NCBI RefSeq assembly: GCF_027667425.1
Contig: NZ_JAQEGR010000015.1
Location: 1-64,000, forward strand
Direction of reading: 5' to 3'
DNA length: 64,000 bases
Source of the DNA: Fusicatenibacter saccharivorans
GTDB lineage: Bacteria; Bacillota; Clostridia; Lachnospirales; Lachnospiraceae
Part shown: positions 51,792 to 61,604 of the stretch, one piece after another
Layout of the letters: each line of letters begins with the position of its first letter
Position numbering within the stretch: position 1 is the stretch's first letter
Translations under genes and position numbers: made by a program
The notes under the pieces: model-generated
What the model was told of the DNA's origin: nothing
Databases searched by the model: none
Seen by the model: only the letters and a program-made list of their open reading frames with translations

Positions 51792-53123
51792 CTAAATACG
51801 GTACAGATATTTCTCGGTCTCCCAGTCGGATACCTGGCGGAGATACTCATGCCACTCTTCTTCTTTGGCATTGATATATCCATCCACAAATTCCTGGCCG
51901 AGTACCTGACACAGAAAATCGTCTTTCTTTAACTCTGCGACCGCTTCTCCAAGGCTTCCCGGGAGAAGGGTGATCTGCATCGCGTTTCGTTCTTCTTCTG
52001 TCAGATCGGAAATATTGCGGTCCACCGGGGACGGCGGAACGATTTTCTGTTTGATACCGTCAAGTCCTGCTGCCATGCAGACAGCAAGTGCCAGGTACGG
52101 ATTGGCTGCCGAATCCGGGCATCGAAGCTCAATGGCCATGATACCGTCTCCCGTCAGCGGAATGCGGATCAGCGGGCTTCTGTTCTTTGCAGACCATGCC
52201 ACGTAGATCGGTGCACCGTATCCCGGTGTCAGACGTTTGTAGGAATTTACAAGCGGATTGGTAATCGCTGCGATTCCGCTGATGTGTTTCATCAGTCCGC
52301 CCATAAAGTAATATGCCTCTTTGCTGAGCCCGTATTCATCGGATTTGTCGGCAAACACATCTTTTCCCTCCTGAAACAGGGAGAAGGAAAGATGAAGACC
52401 CGATCCGTGAACTCCGGTTTTTGGTTTTGGCATAAAGGTTGCGTGAAGGCCATGACGTTTTGCAATCGTACGGATAGCAAATTTGGCAGTCATCAGCTGA
52501 TCTGCCGTCCGAAGTGCTGCAGCCGGACAGAAATCCAGTTCGTGCTGGCCTGCCGCTACCTCGTGGAAGGAAGACTCAACGTCGATTCCCATTTCTTCGA
52601 GGGTCAGCACCATATCGCGCCGCGCGTTTTCTCCCAGGTCCAGCGGTCCAAGATCCAGATAACCGCCTTTGTCGTGCGTTACACTCGTTGCTCCGCCGTC
52701 CTCATCGGTGTGGAACAGGAAAAATTCACACTCCGGTGAGATTTCAAACTCATAGCCCATCGCTTTCGCTTCGGAAATTACCTTCTGAAGGATGGTTCGG
52801 GAACTCTTTGCATAAAGATTCCCCTCTCTATCATACACATCACAGATCAATCTTGCAACCTTTCCTTGCTGCGGACGCCACGGAAGTATTGCAAAGGTGT
52901 CGAGATCCGGGTGCAGAAACATGTCTGCTTCCTTGATGGTGACAAATCCTTCGAACGAAGAGCCATCGAAAACGCACTGATTATTCAGGGCTTTTTCCAG
53001 CTGTCCGGCGGTGATGGCCATATTTTTCATCATTCCAAACATATCGGTAAACTGCAGGCGGATAAATTCAACATCTTCTTCCTCCGCCATCTGAAGGATC
53101 GCTTCCTTCGTATACTTTGCCAT
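51792..53123 (-). CDS. glnA: Glutamine synthetase, type I
   Basis: 443 aa from ATG 53123 (AAAGGAG upstream). Motifs: FDGSSFEGFVTIKEADMFL, metal-binding ECEFFLF, VAAGQHELDF, ATP-binding KPKTGVHGSGLHLSFSL and EGDG-region equivalents. Length fits the GSI-alpha class of Firmicutes and lacks the adenylylation loop. It makes glutamine from glutamate and ammonia, partnering GltBD encoded upstream. It has its own promoter and leader. Confidence 0.96.
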   Translation of the reverse strand: MAKYTKEAILQMAEEEDVEFIRLQFTDMFGMMKNMAITAGQLEKALNNQCVFDGSSFEGFVTIKEADMFLHPDLDTFAILPWRPQQGKVARLICDVYDREGNLYAKSSRTILQKVISEAKAMGYEFEISPECEFFLFHTDEDGGATSVTHDKGGYLDLGPLDLGENARRDMVLTLEEMGIDVESSFHEVAAGQHELDFCPAAALRTADQLMTAKFAIRTIAKRHGLHATFMPKPKTGVHGSGLHLSFSLFQEGKDVFADKSDEYGLSKEAYYFMGGLMKHISGIAAITNPLVNSYKRLTPGYGAPIYVAWSAKNRSPLIRIPLTGDGIMAIELRCPDSAANPYLALAVCMAAGLDGIKQKIVPPSPVDRNISDLTEEERNAMQITLLPGSLGEAVAELKKDDFLCQVLGQEFVDGYINAKEEEWHEYLRQVSDWETEKYLYRI

Positions 53124-53163
53124 ATCGATTCTCTCCTTTATCAAAGACGATTCTAAACGAAAA

Positions 53164-53212
53164 GGGTGCTTTCACGCGGCAGGGCAGAAAGACACCTTGC
53201 GTAAAAACACCC
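53164..53212 (-). promoter_or_regulatory. glnA leader with two mutually exclusive hairpins
   Basis: In the transcript, GGTGTCTTTC (53196-53187) pairs with GAAAGCACC (53173-53165) to form a terminator-like stem followed by CTTTTCG. Alternatively GGGTGTTTTTACGC (53212-53199) pairs with GCGTGAAAGCACCC (53177-53164). Both use the same 3' strand, as in an attenuator. Confidence 0.55.
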
Positions 53213-53225
53213 TTGTTTTGGGCAT

Positions 53226-53255
53226 ATTATAGCAGTTTTTCGCGTGTTTTGTCAA
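53226..53255 (-). promoter_or_regulatory. glnA promoter
   Basis: On the minus strand: TTGACA (53250-53255), 18-bp spacer, TATAAT (53226-53231), both consensus hexamers. Confidence 0.85.
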
Positions 53256-53262
53256 GAAAAAC

Positions 53263-54747
53263 TTAGAGATTCGTGTATCCCATCAGGGATTCATCGACTG
53301 CCTTTGCTGCCTCGCGTCCCTCGCGGATCGCCCATACGACCAGGGACTGGCCGCGGTGCATATCGCCTGCGGTGAAGACATTTTCTTTTGTTGTCTGGTA
53401 TTTTCCGTCATCTGTCTTCACGTTGGTGCGCTGGTTGACTTCCACTTTAAATGCATCGGTCACATATTTCTGGGATCCTAAAAAACCTGCTGCAATAAGA
53501 ACGAGATCTGCCGGGAGAATCTCTTCGGTTCCCTCAACCGGAACCATCATCATGCGGCCGGATTTCTCATCTTTTTTCGGTGTCAGTTTTACGGTCTTGA
53601 TCTGGCAGACTTCACCTTTTTTGTTTTTGATAAATTCCGTTACGGTTGTCTGGTAAATCCGCGGATCATGGCCGAATACGGCGATTGCCTCTTCCTGGCC
53701 GTAATCCGTCTTGCAGATCTTCGGCCACTCCGGCCACGGATTGTTCTCGGCACGCTGATCCGGTGCTTTCGGCATCATCTCAAGCTGTGTCACAGATTTG
53801 GCACCGAGACGGATGGAAGTTCCGACACAGTCATTACCGGTGTCGCCGCCTCCGATGACAACAACGTGTTTGCCCTTGGCATCGATGTAGGCATGATCCT
53901 CAAAATTGGAATCCAGAAGACTCTTCGTTACGGAAGTCAGGAAATCGACAGCAAAGTAGATGCCCTTTGCATCTCTTCCCTCTGCCTTGATATCTCTTGG
54001 ATTTGCCGCACCGCAGCAGAGCAGGACACGGTCAAATTCTTTTAAGAGTTTGTCAGCTTTTACATCTTTTCCGATATCAGCATTCGTCACAAACTCGATG
54101 CCCTCGGCCTTCATCAGATCCACACGGCGGTCGATGACGCTCTTATCGAGTTTCATGTTCGGAATACCGTAGCGTAAAAGTCCGCCCACGCGGTCGCGGC
54201 GTTCAAAGACCGTAACAGAATGGCCGCGGCGGTTGAGCTGCATCGCTGCTGCAAGGCCGGAAGGACCGCTTCCTACAACGGCAACGCGTTTTCCGGTGCG
54301 CACTTTCGGCGGCTGCGGCGTAATCAGGCCGGTTGCCCATGCGTTTTCGATGATCGCGCGTTCATTTTCCTTCGTGCAGACCGGGTCTCCGTTTACGTTG
54401 CATGTACAGGCTGCTTCGCAGAGTGCCGGGCAGACACGGGAGGTAAATTCCGGAAAACAGTTTGTCTTGGTGAGGCGGCGGTGTGCCTGCTCATAGTTTC
54501 CAAGATACACAAGGTCATTCCACTCCGGAACGAGGTTCTGCAGCGGACAGCCGGAGGCCATTCCCGCAATCATGGTTCCCGCCTGGCAGAACGGTACACC
54601 GCATGCCATACAGCGGGCAGCCTGCATCTGCTGTTCCTTTTTCGGGAGCTGCAGATGAAATTCCTTAAAGTTTTTGATACGCTCAAGCGGGGCAACGGTG
54701 TTTCCCGTCTTGCGCTGATATTCCATAAATCCAGTTGGCTTACCCAT
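53263..54747 (-). CDS. gltD: Glutamate synthase small subunit
   Basis: 494 aa. Two N-terminal Cys clusters (ARCMACGVPFCQAG, then CPLQNLVPEWN and CPALCEAACTC) precede FAD-binding VAVVGSGPSGLAAAMQL and an NADPH site VVVIGGGDTGNDCVG. It passes electrons from NADPH to GltB. Fifteen bases downstream of gltB; the pair forms one operon. Confidence 0.96.
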   Translation of the reverse strand: MGKPTGFMEYQRKTGNTVAPLERIKNFKEFHLQLPKKEQQMQAARCMACGVPFCQAGTMIAGMASGCPLQNLVPEWNDLVYLGNYEQAHRRLTKTNCFPEFTSRVCPALCEAACTCNVNGDPVCTKENERAIIENAWATGLITPQPPKVRTGKRVAVVGSGPSGLAAAMQLNRRGHSVTVFERRDRVGGLLRYGIPNMKLDKSVIDRRVDLMKAEGIEFVTNADIGKDVKADKLLKEFDRVLLCCGAANPRDIKAEGRDAKGIYFAVDFLTSVTKSLLDSNFEDHAYIDAKGKHVVVIGGGDTGNDCVGTSIRLGAKSVTQLEMMPKAPDQRAENNPWPEWPKICKTDYGQEEAIAVFGHDPRIYQTTVTEFIKNKKGEVCQIKTVKLTPKKDEKSGRMMMVPVEGTEEILPADLVLIAAGFLGSQKYVTDAFKVEVNQRTNVKTDDGKYQTTKENVFTAGDMHRGQSLVVWAIREGREAAKAVDESLMGYTNL

Positions 54748-54761
54748 AATTCTTCTTCCTC

Positions 54762-57700
54762 CTACTTACGCATGCTTTCGTAAAATGCTTCAATCTGTGC
54801 CTGCTCGCTGCTGAGGCCCTTATCTTCCATCTGTGCGCTCAGCATCATCATGCGCTTATAGTCATTCGGAATGATCTTCTTGAATTTCGGCAGATATTCG
54901 TTAAAGTGTGTGAGTACTTCTTTTCCTTTTTCCGAGCCGGTGTGTGCGACATGCTTTTCAATCATGTTTTTCAGCTCTGCAATATCGTATTTACTTTCTA
55001 CCGTTTCAATCGAAATCATTTCCTTGTTCAGATTGCGGTACAGGTTGCTCTTTTCGTCCAGAACGTAGGCGATACCGCCGCTCATGCCGGCTGCGAAGTT
55101 CTTTCCGGTTGCGCCAAGGACAACAACGCGGCCTCCGGTCATATACTCGCATCCGTGCTCGCCGACACCCTCGACAACGGCATAAGCGCCGGAGTTTCTG
55201 ACACAGAAACGCTCGCCTGCGATACCGTTGATGTACGTCTCGCCACTCGTTGCACCGTAGAGGGCAACGTTTCCGACGATGATGTTTTCTTCCGGTTTAT
55301 ACTTTCTTGCTTTCGACGGATAGACTACAAGTTTTCCGCCGGAGAGGCCTTTTCCGAAGTAGTCATTGGAATCGCCCTCAAGCTCCAGGGTCAGACCTTT
55401 CGGAATAAAGGCTCCAAAGCTCTGTCCGCCGGCACCTTTACACTGTACGGTATACGTATCCGGCTCCAGGGAGGTGCCGAATTTTCTGGTGATCTCAGCA
55501 CCAAGAATCGTTCCCACGGTACGGTCGGTGTTGGTGATCTCGACTTTTACCGTCTTCTTCTCTTTCTTGTCCATCGCCGGACCGAATTTCTTTAAGAGCA
55601 CCTTCTCATCGAGTGTAGTGCCCAGTTTGAAATCGTAAACATCCTTCGGATCAAAGGTTACTTTTTCGCCTGCTTTTGCAAACGGGTTATTCAGGATCTG
55701 GCTTAAGTCTACGCGGTCTGCGTGTTCATTCGTCACCTTATCATTTCTCTTTAAGAGATCGGAACGTCCAACCATCTCATCGACCGTGCGGAAACCGAGT
55801 TTTGCCATGTATTCACGCATCTCTTCTGCAATGAAGCGCATGAAGTTGATGACATACTCCGGTTTGCCGCGGAAGCGTTTGCGGAGTTCCGGATTCTGCG
55901 TTGCAATACCCATCGGGCAGGTATCCAGATTGCAGACACGCATCATGACACATCCCATGGTTACAAGCGGCGCCGTCGCAAAACCAAATTCCTCGGCGCC
56001 AAGAAGTGCTGCGATCACAACGTCACGGCCGCTCATCAGCTTTCCGTCTGTCTCAATCATGACACGGTTGCGGAGGCCGTTTTTGATCAGCGTCTGATGG
56101 GTCTCGGCAAGGCCTAACTCCCATGGAAGTCCTGCATTGTGGATGGAACTTCTCGGTGCTGCTCCCGTTCCTCCATCATATCCGGAAATCAGGATAACCT
56201 GTGCTCCGGCTTTTGCAACACCGGCTGCGACAGTACCAACACCTGCTTCGGATACCAGTTTAACGGAGATTCTTGCATTCACATTCGAGTTTTTCAGGTC
56301 ATAAATCAGCTGTGCAAGGTCCTCGATGGAATAGATGTCGTGATGCGGCGGCGGGGAAATCAGGGATACACCCGGTGTGGAGTGACGTGTTTTTGCAATC
56401 CACGGGTAAACCTTTCCGGCCGGTAAGTGGCCGCCCTCGCCCGGTTTTGCACCCTGCGCCATCTTGATCTGAATCTCTTTTGCGCTGACCAGGTATTTGC
56501 TGGTAACACCGAACCGGCCAGATGCTACCTGTTTGATTGCGGAACATCTCTCCGGGGATTCGAGACGGTCATCACTCTCACCGCCCTCACCAGTGTTGGA
56601 TTTTCCATGCAGACGGTTCATGGCAATTGCCAGTGTCTCATGTGCCTCCTGGGAAATAGAACCGTAGGACATCGCACCTGTTTTGAATCGTTTTACGATA
56701 GAATCTACGCTCTCAACTTCTTCGAGCGGAACGCCCTGCTCCGGATAATCGAAGTCCATCAGACTTCGCAGATAACCGCTCTCCTCGCTGTCAACCATGG
56801 CAGTGTACTCTTTGAACATCCTGTAGTCACCGCGTCTTGTAGACTCCTGCAGGGTATGGATGGTACGGGGATTGTAGCGGTGCTCCTCACCCTGACTTCT
56901 TGCTTTATGACGTCCGAGACTGTCCAGCGTCAGATCCGTCGTCAGTTCCAGCGGATCAAATGCCTGAGAATGACGCTCATCAACGTCTTTTGCAATGTCT
57001 TCCAGTGTAATACCGCCGACACGGCTGACCGTACCAGTAAAGTATTTGTCGATGACATCTGCTGAGATACCGATGGCCTCGAAGATCTGGGAACCCTGAT
57101 ACGACTGGATCGTGGAGATACCCATCTTCGCTGCGATTTTTACGATACCAGAGATGACTGCGTGGTTGTAATCTTCAACGGCTGCGTAGTAATCTTTCTT
57201 GATCATGCCCTCTTCGATCAGCTCATGGATCGTGTCGAGTGCCAGATACGGGTTGATTGCGCAGGCACCGTAGCCGAGCAGTGTTGCGAAATGGTGCACC
57301 TCGCGCGGCTCGCCGGACTCCAGAATAATCGCAAGAGAAGTTCTCTTTTTCGTTTTTACCAGATGCTGATGAACCGCAGATACAGCCAAGAGGGATGGAA
57401 TCGCCACATGGTTCTCATCGACGCCGCGGTCAGAGAGAATCAGGATGTTGGCTCCTGCCCGGTGTGCACGGTCAACCTCGACGAAAAGGCGGTCCATCGC
57501 ACGGTCAAGCGGTGCGCTCTTGTAGTAGGTGATCGGAACGGTCACTGCCTTGAAGCCTTCGACTTTCATGTTCTTGATCTTCAGCATATCGGTATTGGTC
57601 AGGATCGGATTGTTGATCTTTAATACCTGGCAGTTCTTCGGCTCCTCCTCAAGCAGGTTTCCGTCACGTCCGACGTAAACGCTTGTGGAAGTTACGATCT

Positions 57701-59300
57701 CCTCACGGATGCAGTCGATCGGCGGGTTCGTTACCTGTGCGAAGAGCTGTTTGAAATAGTTGAACAGCGGCTGATGCTCATGGGAGAGAACGGCAAGCGG
57801 GGTATCGATACCCATCGAAGCGGTTGCCTCGACACCGTTTAATGCCATCTTTCCGATGGAGGAACGGTACTCCTCGTAGGTGTAGCCGAACGCTTTCTGC
57901 AGGCGCATCCGCTCTTCTTTCGTGTACTCTTCGACCGGCAGATTCGGGATTTTGATATCCTTTAACTGTACCAGATAACTGTCGAGCCATTCGCCGTACG
58001 GCTGTTTCTTTGCGTAATATTCTTTGACTTCCTCATCGTTTAAGACTTTTCCCTGTACGGTGTTGACGAGAAGCATCTTGCCCGGATGGAGACGCTCTTT
58101 TAAGACGATTTTTTCTTCCGGAACTTCCAGAACACCGACCTCAGAGGAAAGGATCAGGAATCCATCGTTGGTGATGTAGTAACGGGAAGGACGAAGACCG
58201 TTGCGGTCGAGCACTGCTCCCATCACATCTCCGTCGGAGAACAGGATCGATGCCGGTCCGTCCCACGGCTCCATCATCGTTGCATAATACTGATAGAAAT
58301 CACGTTTCTCCTGGGAAATCGTATCGTTGTTTGCCCACGGCTCCGGGATCGTGATCATGACAGCCAGCGGAAGATCCATACCACTCATGGTCAGGAACTC
58401 GAGTGTGTTGTCGAGCATTGCAGAGTCAGAACCCTGGGTGTTGACAACCGGCAGAACCTTGTGCAGTTCATCCTGCAGCATCGGGGAGAACATCGTCTCC
58501 TCACGGGCCAGCATCTTGTCGGCGTTTCCGCGGATGGTGTTGATCTCGCCGTTGTGTACGATGAAACGGTTCGGATGTGCTCTCTCCCAGCTTGGGTTCG
58601 TGTTCGTGCTGAACCGGGAATGCACCATGGCGATTGCAGATTCATAATCGACATCCTGCAGATCGCGGAAGAAGGTGCGGAGCTGTCCTACGAGGAACAT
58701 ACCTTTGTATACGATGGTACGGCTGGAAAGGGATGGCACGTAGGTGTTGTCGTTGCTCTGTTCGAAAACACGGCGTACGACGTACAGACGACGGTCGAAA
58801 GCGATTCCCTTTTCCACATCCTCCGGTTTTTTGATGAATGCCTGCATGATGTAAGGCATACACTCTCTTGCCTTATGGCCGAGAACTTCCGGAACGGTCG
58901 GCACGGTTCTCCATCCAAGGAGTTCCAGTCCCTCTTTTTCCACGATGATCTCAAACATCTTTTTTGCCTGGTTCCGTTTCAGCTCATTTTGTGGGAAGAA
59001 GAATACGCCGACGCCGTATTCCCGTTCTCCGCCTAATGAAAAACCGAGGGTCGAACAGGCTTTGGAAAAGAATTTGTGCGATATCTGCAACAAGATTCCT
59101 ACTCCGTCTCCTGTTTTACCCTCGGCGTCTTTGCCGGCTCTATGTTCAAGATTTTCTACGATTTTTAATGCGTTTTCTACGGTCGCATGGGATTTTTCAC
59201 CTTTGATATTCACGACGGCTCCGATACCGCAGTTGTCGTGTTCAAAGGAAGAACGGTACAGCCCTTCTTCTCCCATGACACGCTCTTTACTCTGTGTCAT
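54762..59300 (-). CDS. gltB: Glutamate synthase large subunit
   Basis: 1512 aa. A short propeptide precedes the N-terminal nucleophile Cys in HDNCGIGAV (Cys 24 from this start). The class II glutaminase domain is followed by a central domain, the FMN-binding synthase barrel with the 3Fe-4S cluster CNLDTCPMGIATQ, and a C-terminal beta-helix with repeated G-x-x-G-G sequence. It makes two glutamates from glutamine and 2-oxoglutarate. The first ATG follows GGAAGGGAAG; an in-frame ATG eight codons later is possible. Confidence 0.96.
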   Translation of the reverse strand: MTQSKERVMGEEGLYRSSFEHDNCGIGAVVNIKGEKSHATVENALKIVENLEHRAGKDAEGKTGDGVGILLQISHKFFSKACSTLGFSLGGEREYGVGVFFFPQNELKRNQAKKMFEIIVEKEGLELLGWRTVPTVPEVLGHKARECMPYIMQAFIKKPEDVEKGIAFDRRLYVVRRVFEQSNDNTYVPSLSSRTIVYKGMFLVGQLRTFFRDLQDVDYESAIAMVHSRFSTNTNPSWERAHPNRFIVHNGEINTIRGNADKMLAREETMFSPMLQDELHKVLPVVNTQGSDSAMLDNTLEFLTMSGMDLPLAVMITIPEPWANNDTISQEKRDFYQYYATMMEPWDGPASILFSDGDVMGAVLDRNGLRPSRYYITNDGFLILSSEVGVLEVPEEKIVLKERLHPGKMLLVNTVQGKVLNDEEVKEYYAKKQPYGEWLDSYLVQLKDIKIPNLPVEEYTKEERMRLQKAFGYTYEEYRSSIGKMALNGVEATASMGIDTPLAVLSHEHQPLFNYFKQLFAQVTNPPIDCIREEIVTSTSVYVGRDGNLLEEEPKNCQVLKINNPILTNTDMLKIKNMKVEGFKAVTVPITYYKSAPLDRAMDRLFVEVDRAHRAGANILILSDRGVDENHVAIPSLLAVSAVHQHLVKTKKRTSLAIILESGEPREVHHFATLLGYGACAINPYLALDTIHELIEEGMIKKDYYAAVEDYNHAVISGIVKIAAKMGISTIQSYQGSQIFEAIGISADVIDKYFTGTVSRVGGITLEDIAKDVDERHSQAFDPLELTTDLTLDSLGRHKARSQGEEHRYNPRTIHTLQESTRRGDYRMFKEYTAMVDSEESGYLRSLMDFDYPEQGVPLEEVESVDSIVKRFKTGAMSYGSISQEAHETLAIAMNRLHGKSNTGEGGESDDRLESPERCSAIKQVASGRFGVTSKYLVSAKEIQIKMAQGAKPGEGGHLPAGKVYPWIAKTRHSTPGVSLISPPPHHDIYSIEDLAQLIYDLKNSNVNARISVKLVSEAGVGTVAAGVAKAGAQVILISGYDGGTGAAPRSSIHNAGLPWELGLAETHQTLIKNGLRNRVMIETDGKLMSGRDVVIAALLGAEEFGFATAPLVTMGCVMMRVCNLDTCPMGIATQNPELRKRFRGKPEYVINFMRFIAEEMREYMAKLGFRTVDEMVGRSDLLKRNDKVTNEHADRVDLSQILNNPFAKAGEKVTFDPKDVYDFKLGTTLDEKVLLKKFGPAMDKKEKKTVKVEITNTDRTVGTILGAEITRKFGTSLEPDTYTVQCKGAGGQSFGAFIPKGLTLELEGDSNDYFGKGLSGGKLVVYPSKARKYKPEENIIVGNVALYGATSGETYINGIAGERFCVRNSGAYAVVEGVGEHGCEYMTGGRVVVLGATGKNFAAGMSGGIAYVLDEKSNLYRNLNKEMISIETVESKYDIAELKNMIEKHVAHTGSEKGKEVLTHFNEYLPKFKKIIPNDYKRMMMLSAQMEDKGLSSEQAQIEAFYESMRK

Positions 59301-59334
59301 ACGGCTTCCCTTCCTTTACCTTTTCTTATTTTCG

Positions 59335-59400
59335 GTTCTCTTTTGTTTTCCGGAAAAGAATGGAGGGGAACATTTCATTCCCCGCCGTTCTTTTTGGATT
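59335..59400 (-). promoter_or_regulatory. gltB leader hairpin
   Basis: Reading the minus strand, GAACGGCGGGGAA pairs imperfectly with TTCCCCTCCATTC and is followed by TTTTCCGG. A possible attenuator or mRNA-stability element about 50 bases before the gltB start. Confidence 0.45.
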
Positions 59401-59406
59401 GCCCTT

Positions 59407-59435
59407 ACTATACTCTATTTTTTTCATCCTGTAAA
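59407..59435 (-). promoter_or_regulatory. gltBD promoter
   Basis: On the minus strand: TTTACA (59430-59435), 17-bp spacer, TATAGT (59407-59412). The rest of the gap to pyrG is AT-rich and shows no ORF. Confidence 0.7.
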
Positions 59436-59529
59436 GAGCAAATTTAATTTTTATATAATTTTTTACAATTTTTCTTTACTTTCTTAGGTTATTGCTGCAT
59501 TTTACCTAATTTTCTACACTTTCGATCCA

Positions 59530-61140
59530 TTATTTCGCTGCATGGTACTCGGCTGCTGCTGCAATCAGGCCGCGGAACAGCGGATGCGGACGGTTCGGAC
59601 GGGATTTGAATTCCGGATGCGCCTGGGTTGCAATGTAGAACGGATGATCCGAAAGCTCGACCATCTCGACAATTCTTCCATCTGGTGATACACCGGAGAG
59701 AACCATGCCGTTTTCGGTCAGTGCTTTCCGGAAATCGTTGTTGACCTCATAGCGGTGACGATGCCGCTCAGAGATCTCTTTCTTGCCGTACAGCTCCTGT
59801 GCCTTCGATCCGTCTGCCAGGACGCATGGATATGCGCCGAGACGTAACGTACCGCCGATATCCTCGATTCCATCCTGATCCGGCATCAGTGCGATCACCG
59901 GGTGCATGGTGTTCGGGTTCATCTCGATGCTGTGTGCGTCGTGGTAACCGAGAACGTTTCTTGCATATTCAACAATCGTCAGCTGCATGCCGAGGCAGAG
60001 GCCGAGGAACGGAATCTTGTTCTCTCTTGCATATCGAATCGCTGTGATCATGCCTTCGATACCGCGGTTTCCGAATCCGCCCGGTACCAGAACACCGTCC
60101 ACATCGCTCAGATACTCTGCCACGTTCTCCTCGGTTACCAGCTCGGAATCCACCCATTTCAGGTGTACGTTTGCATGGCTTGCAATTCCGCCGTGTTTTA
60201 ATGCCTCAACAACGCTCAGGTATGCATCATGCAGCTGGATATACTTTCCGACGAGCGCAATCGTCACCTCTTTGTTCGGATGGCGGAGTGCTTCTACCAT
60301 ATGGGTCCAGTCGGACAGATCCGGTTCCGGGCATGGAAGGTGAAGGCTCTCGCAGACAACCTGCGCCAGGTTCTCTTTCTCCATGGCAAGCGGAGCTTCA
60401 TACAGATACTCCACGTCCAGGTTCTGCAGAACATGGCTTGACGGAACGTTGCAGAACAGAGCAATTTTATCTTTGATCTCGGTGGTCAGCGGATGCTCGG
60501 ACCGACATACAATGACATCCGGCTGAATACCGATTCCCTGCAGCTCTTTTACGCTCGCCTGCGTCGGTTTCGTCTTCATTTCGCCGGAAGCTTTCAAATA
60601 TGGAATCAGGGTAACGTGGATCAGGATAGCGTTCTCATGTCCGACATCGTGCTGGAACTGGCGGATTGCCTCCAAAAACGGCTGGCTCTCGATATCGCCG
60701 ACGGTTCCGCCGACCTCAATGATGGCAATACGCTCCTCGTCTACTTCTTTTCCGCGGTAGAAACGGCTCTTGATTTCGTTTGTAATGTGCGGAATGACCT
60801 GTACGGTGCCTCCGCCGAAATCACCGTGGCGTTCTTTCTGCAGAACAGACCAGTATACTTTTCCGGTCGTCACGTTGGAATTTTTATCCAGGCTCTCGTC
60901 GATGAAACGCTCGTAGTGGCCGAGATCGAGGTCTGTCTCTGTGCCGTCATCGGTAACGAAAACCTCGCCGTGCTGAATCGGGTTCATCGTACCCGGGTCA
61001 ACGTTGATGTACGGGTCAAATTTCTGCATCGTCACTTTGTATCCTCGGGCTTTTAAAAGCCGTCCAAGGGACGCCGCCGTGATTCCCTTTCCAAGGCCGG
61101 AGACTACTCCGCCTGTCACAAAGACATATTTTACTGCCAT
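59530..61140 (-). CDS. pyrG: CTP synthase
   Basis: 536 aa. N-terminal synthetase domain: VTGGVVSGLGKGITAASLG (ATP site), DPYINVDPGTMNP, GGTVGDIESQPFLEA. C-terminal glutaminase: PGGFGNRG, nucleophile Cys in LGLCLGMQ, late His and Glu in AQAHPEFKSRP. It converts UTP to CTP using glutamine. CAGGAGG precedes the ATG. The region upstream carries a structured RNA rather than a simple promoter. Confidence 0.97.
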   Translation of the reverse strand: MAVKYVFVTGGVVSGLGKGITAASLGRLLKARGYKVTMQKFDPYINVDPGTMNPIQHGEVFVTDDGTETDLDLGHYERFIDESLDKNSNVTTGKVYWSVLQKERHGDFGGGTVQVIPHITNEIKSRFYRGKEVDEERIAIIEVGGTVGDIESQPFLEAIRQFQHDVGHENAILIHVTLIPYLKASGEMKTKPTQASVKELQGIGIQPDVIVCRSEHPLTTEIKDKIALFCNVPSSHVLQNLDVEYLYEAPLAMEKENLAQVVCESLHLPCPEPDLSDWTHMVEALRHPNKEVTIALVGKYIQLHDAYLSVVEALKHGGIASHANVHLKWVDSELVTEENVAEYLSDVDGVLVPGGFGNRGIEGMITAIRYARENKIPFLGLCLGMQLTIVEYARNVLGYHDAHSIEMNPNTMHPVIALMPDQDGIEDIGGTLRLGAYPCVLADGSKAQELYGKKEISERHRHRYEVNNDFRKALTENGMVLSGVSPDGRIVEMVELSDHPFYIATQAHPEFKSRPNRPHPLFRGLIAAAAEYHAAK

Positions 61141-61199
61141 ATTGATTTCCTCCTGTTTTTCTCTTCTGATATTTTCTTTTCCGTCACAAGTTTCTCTAA

Positions 61200-61403
61200 A
61201 AGGAAATGTCGCCTGCCGGCGACATCTCTATGATGAAAGCCAGTTACTCCGCGCCTGCGTCGCTCCCGCAACTGCTGACAACATTCGTAATCCGGGCTAT
61301 CGCCCTACTTACTCATGTCGTCTTGCCCGGCCAATATCTATGAATTCGCTCATGCAAGCATGGCTCATCCATAGCTGCTGTCCGGGGCTTTCATTCAAAA
61401 TCA
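61200..61403 (-). ncRNA. Structured RNA gene between pyrG and purF (raiA-motif-like candidate)
   Basis: On the minus strand a transcript of about 200 nt has its own promoter and ends in an intrinsic terminator. A perfect 9-bp outer helix (ATGAAAGCC near 61394-61386 with GGCTTTCAT at 61241-61233) encloses several hairpins, including CTATG...CATAG with ATGC/GCAT, GACGACAT/ATGTTGTC, and the tetraloop stem GGGCGATAGCCC. No ORF. The size and closed multi-branched form recall the raiA-type RNA of Firmicutes, but I cannot confirm that identity. Confidence 0.65.
61203..61226 (-). terminator. Terminator of the structured RNA
   Basis: ATGTCGCC pairs with GGCGACAT around a four-base loop; on the minus strand followed by TTCCTTTT. 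About 60 bases before pyrG. Confidence 0.75.
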
Positions 61404-61409
61404 AAAACG

Positions 61410-61437
61410 ATTATAACACATCTCGAATTTCCTGCAA
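61410..61437 (-). promoter_or_regulatory. Promoter of the structured RNA
   Basis: On the minus strand: TTGCAG (61432-61437), 16-bp spacer, TATAAT (61410-61415). Predicted start near 61403, just before the outer helix. Confidence 0.65.
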
Positions 61438-61523
61438 CTTTTTTTTACTATTTTTTATTATTTTCGACATTTTCCACGAAATCCTAAATTTCTGCACCAT
61501 ATTTTATACATATCACGATTTTC

Positions 61524-61552
61524 TTGACATCATCCGCAAAAATGAGTATGAT
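61524..61552 (+). promoter_or_regulatory. purF promoter
   Basis: TTGACA (61524-61529), 17-bp spacer, TATGAT (61547-61552), about 50 bases before the purF start. Confidence 0.8.
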
Positions 61553-61604
61553 AATCAATGTTTTTAAAACATGCAGGTCTACAACTGAAAAAAGGAGAAT
61601 ACCT

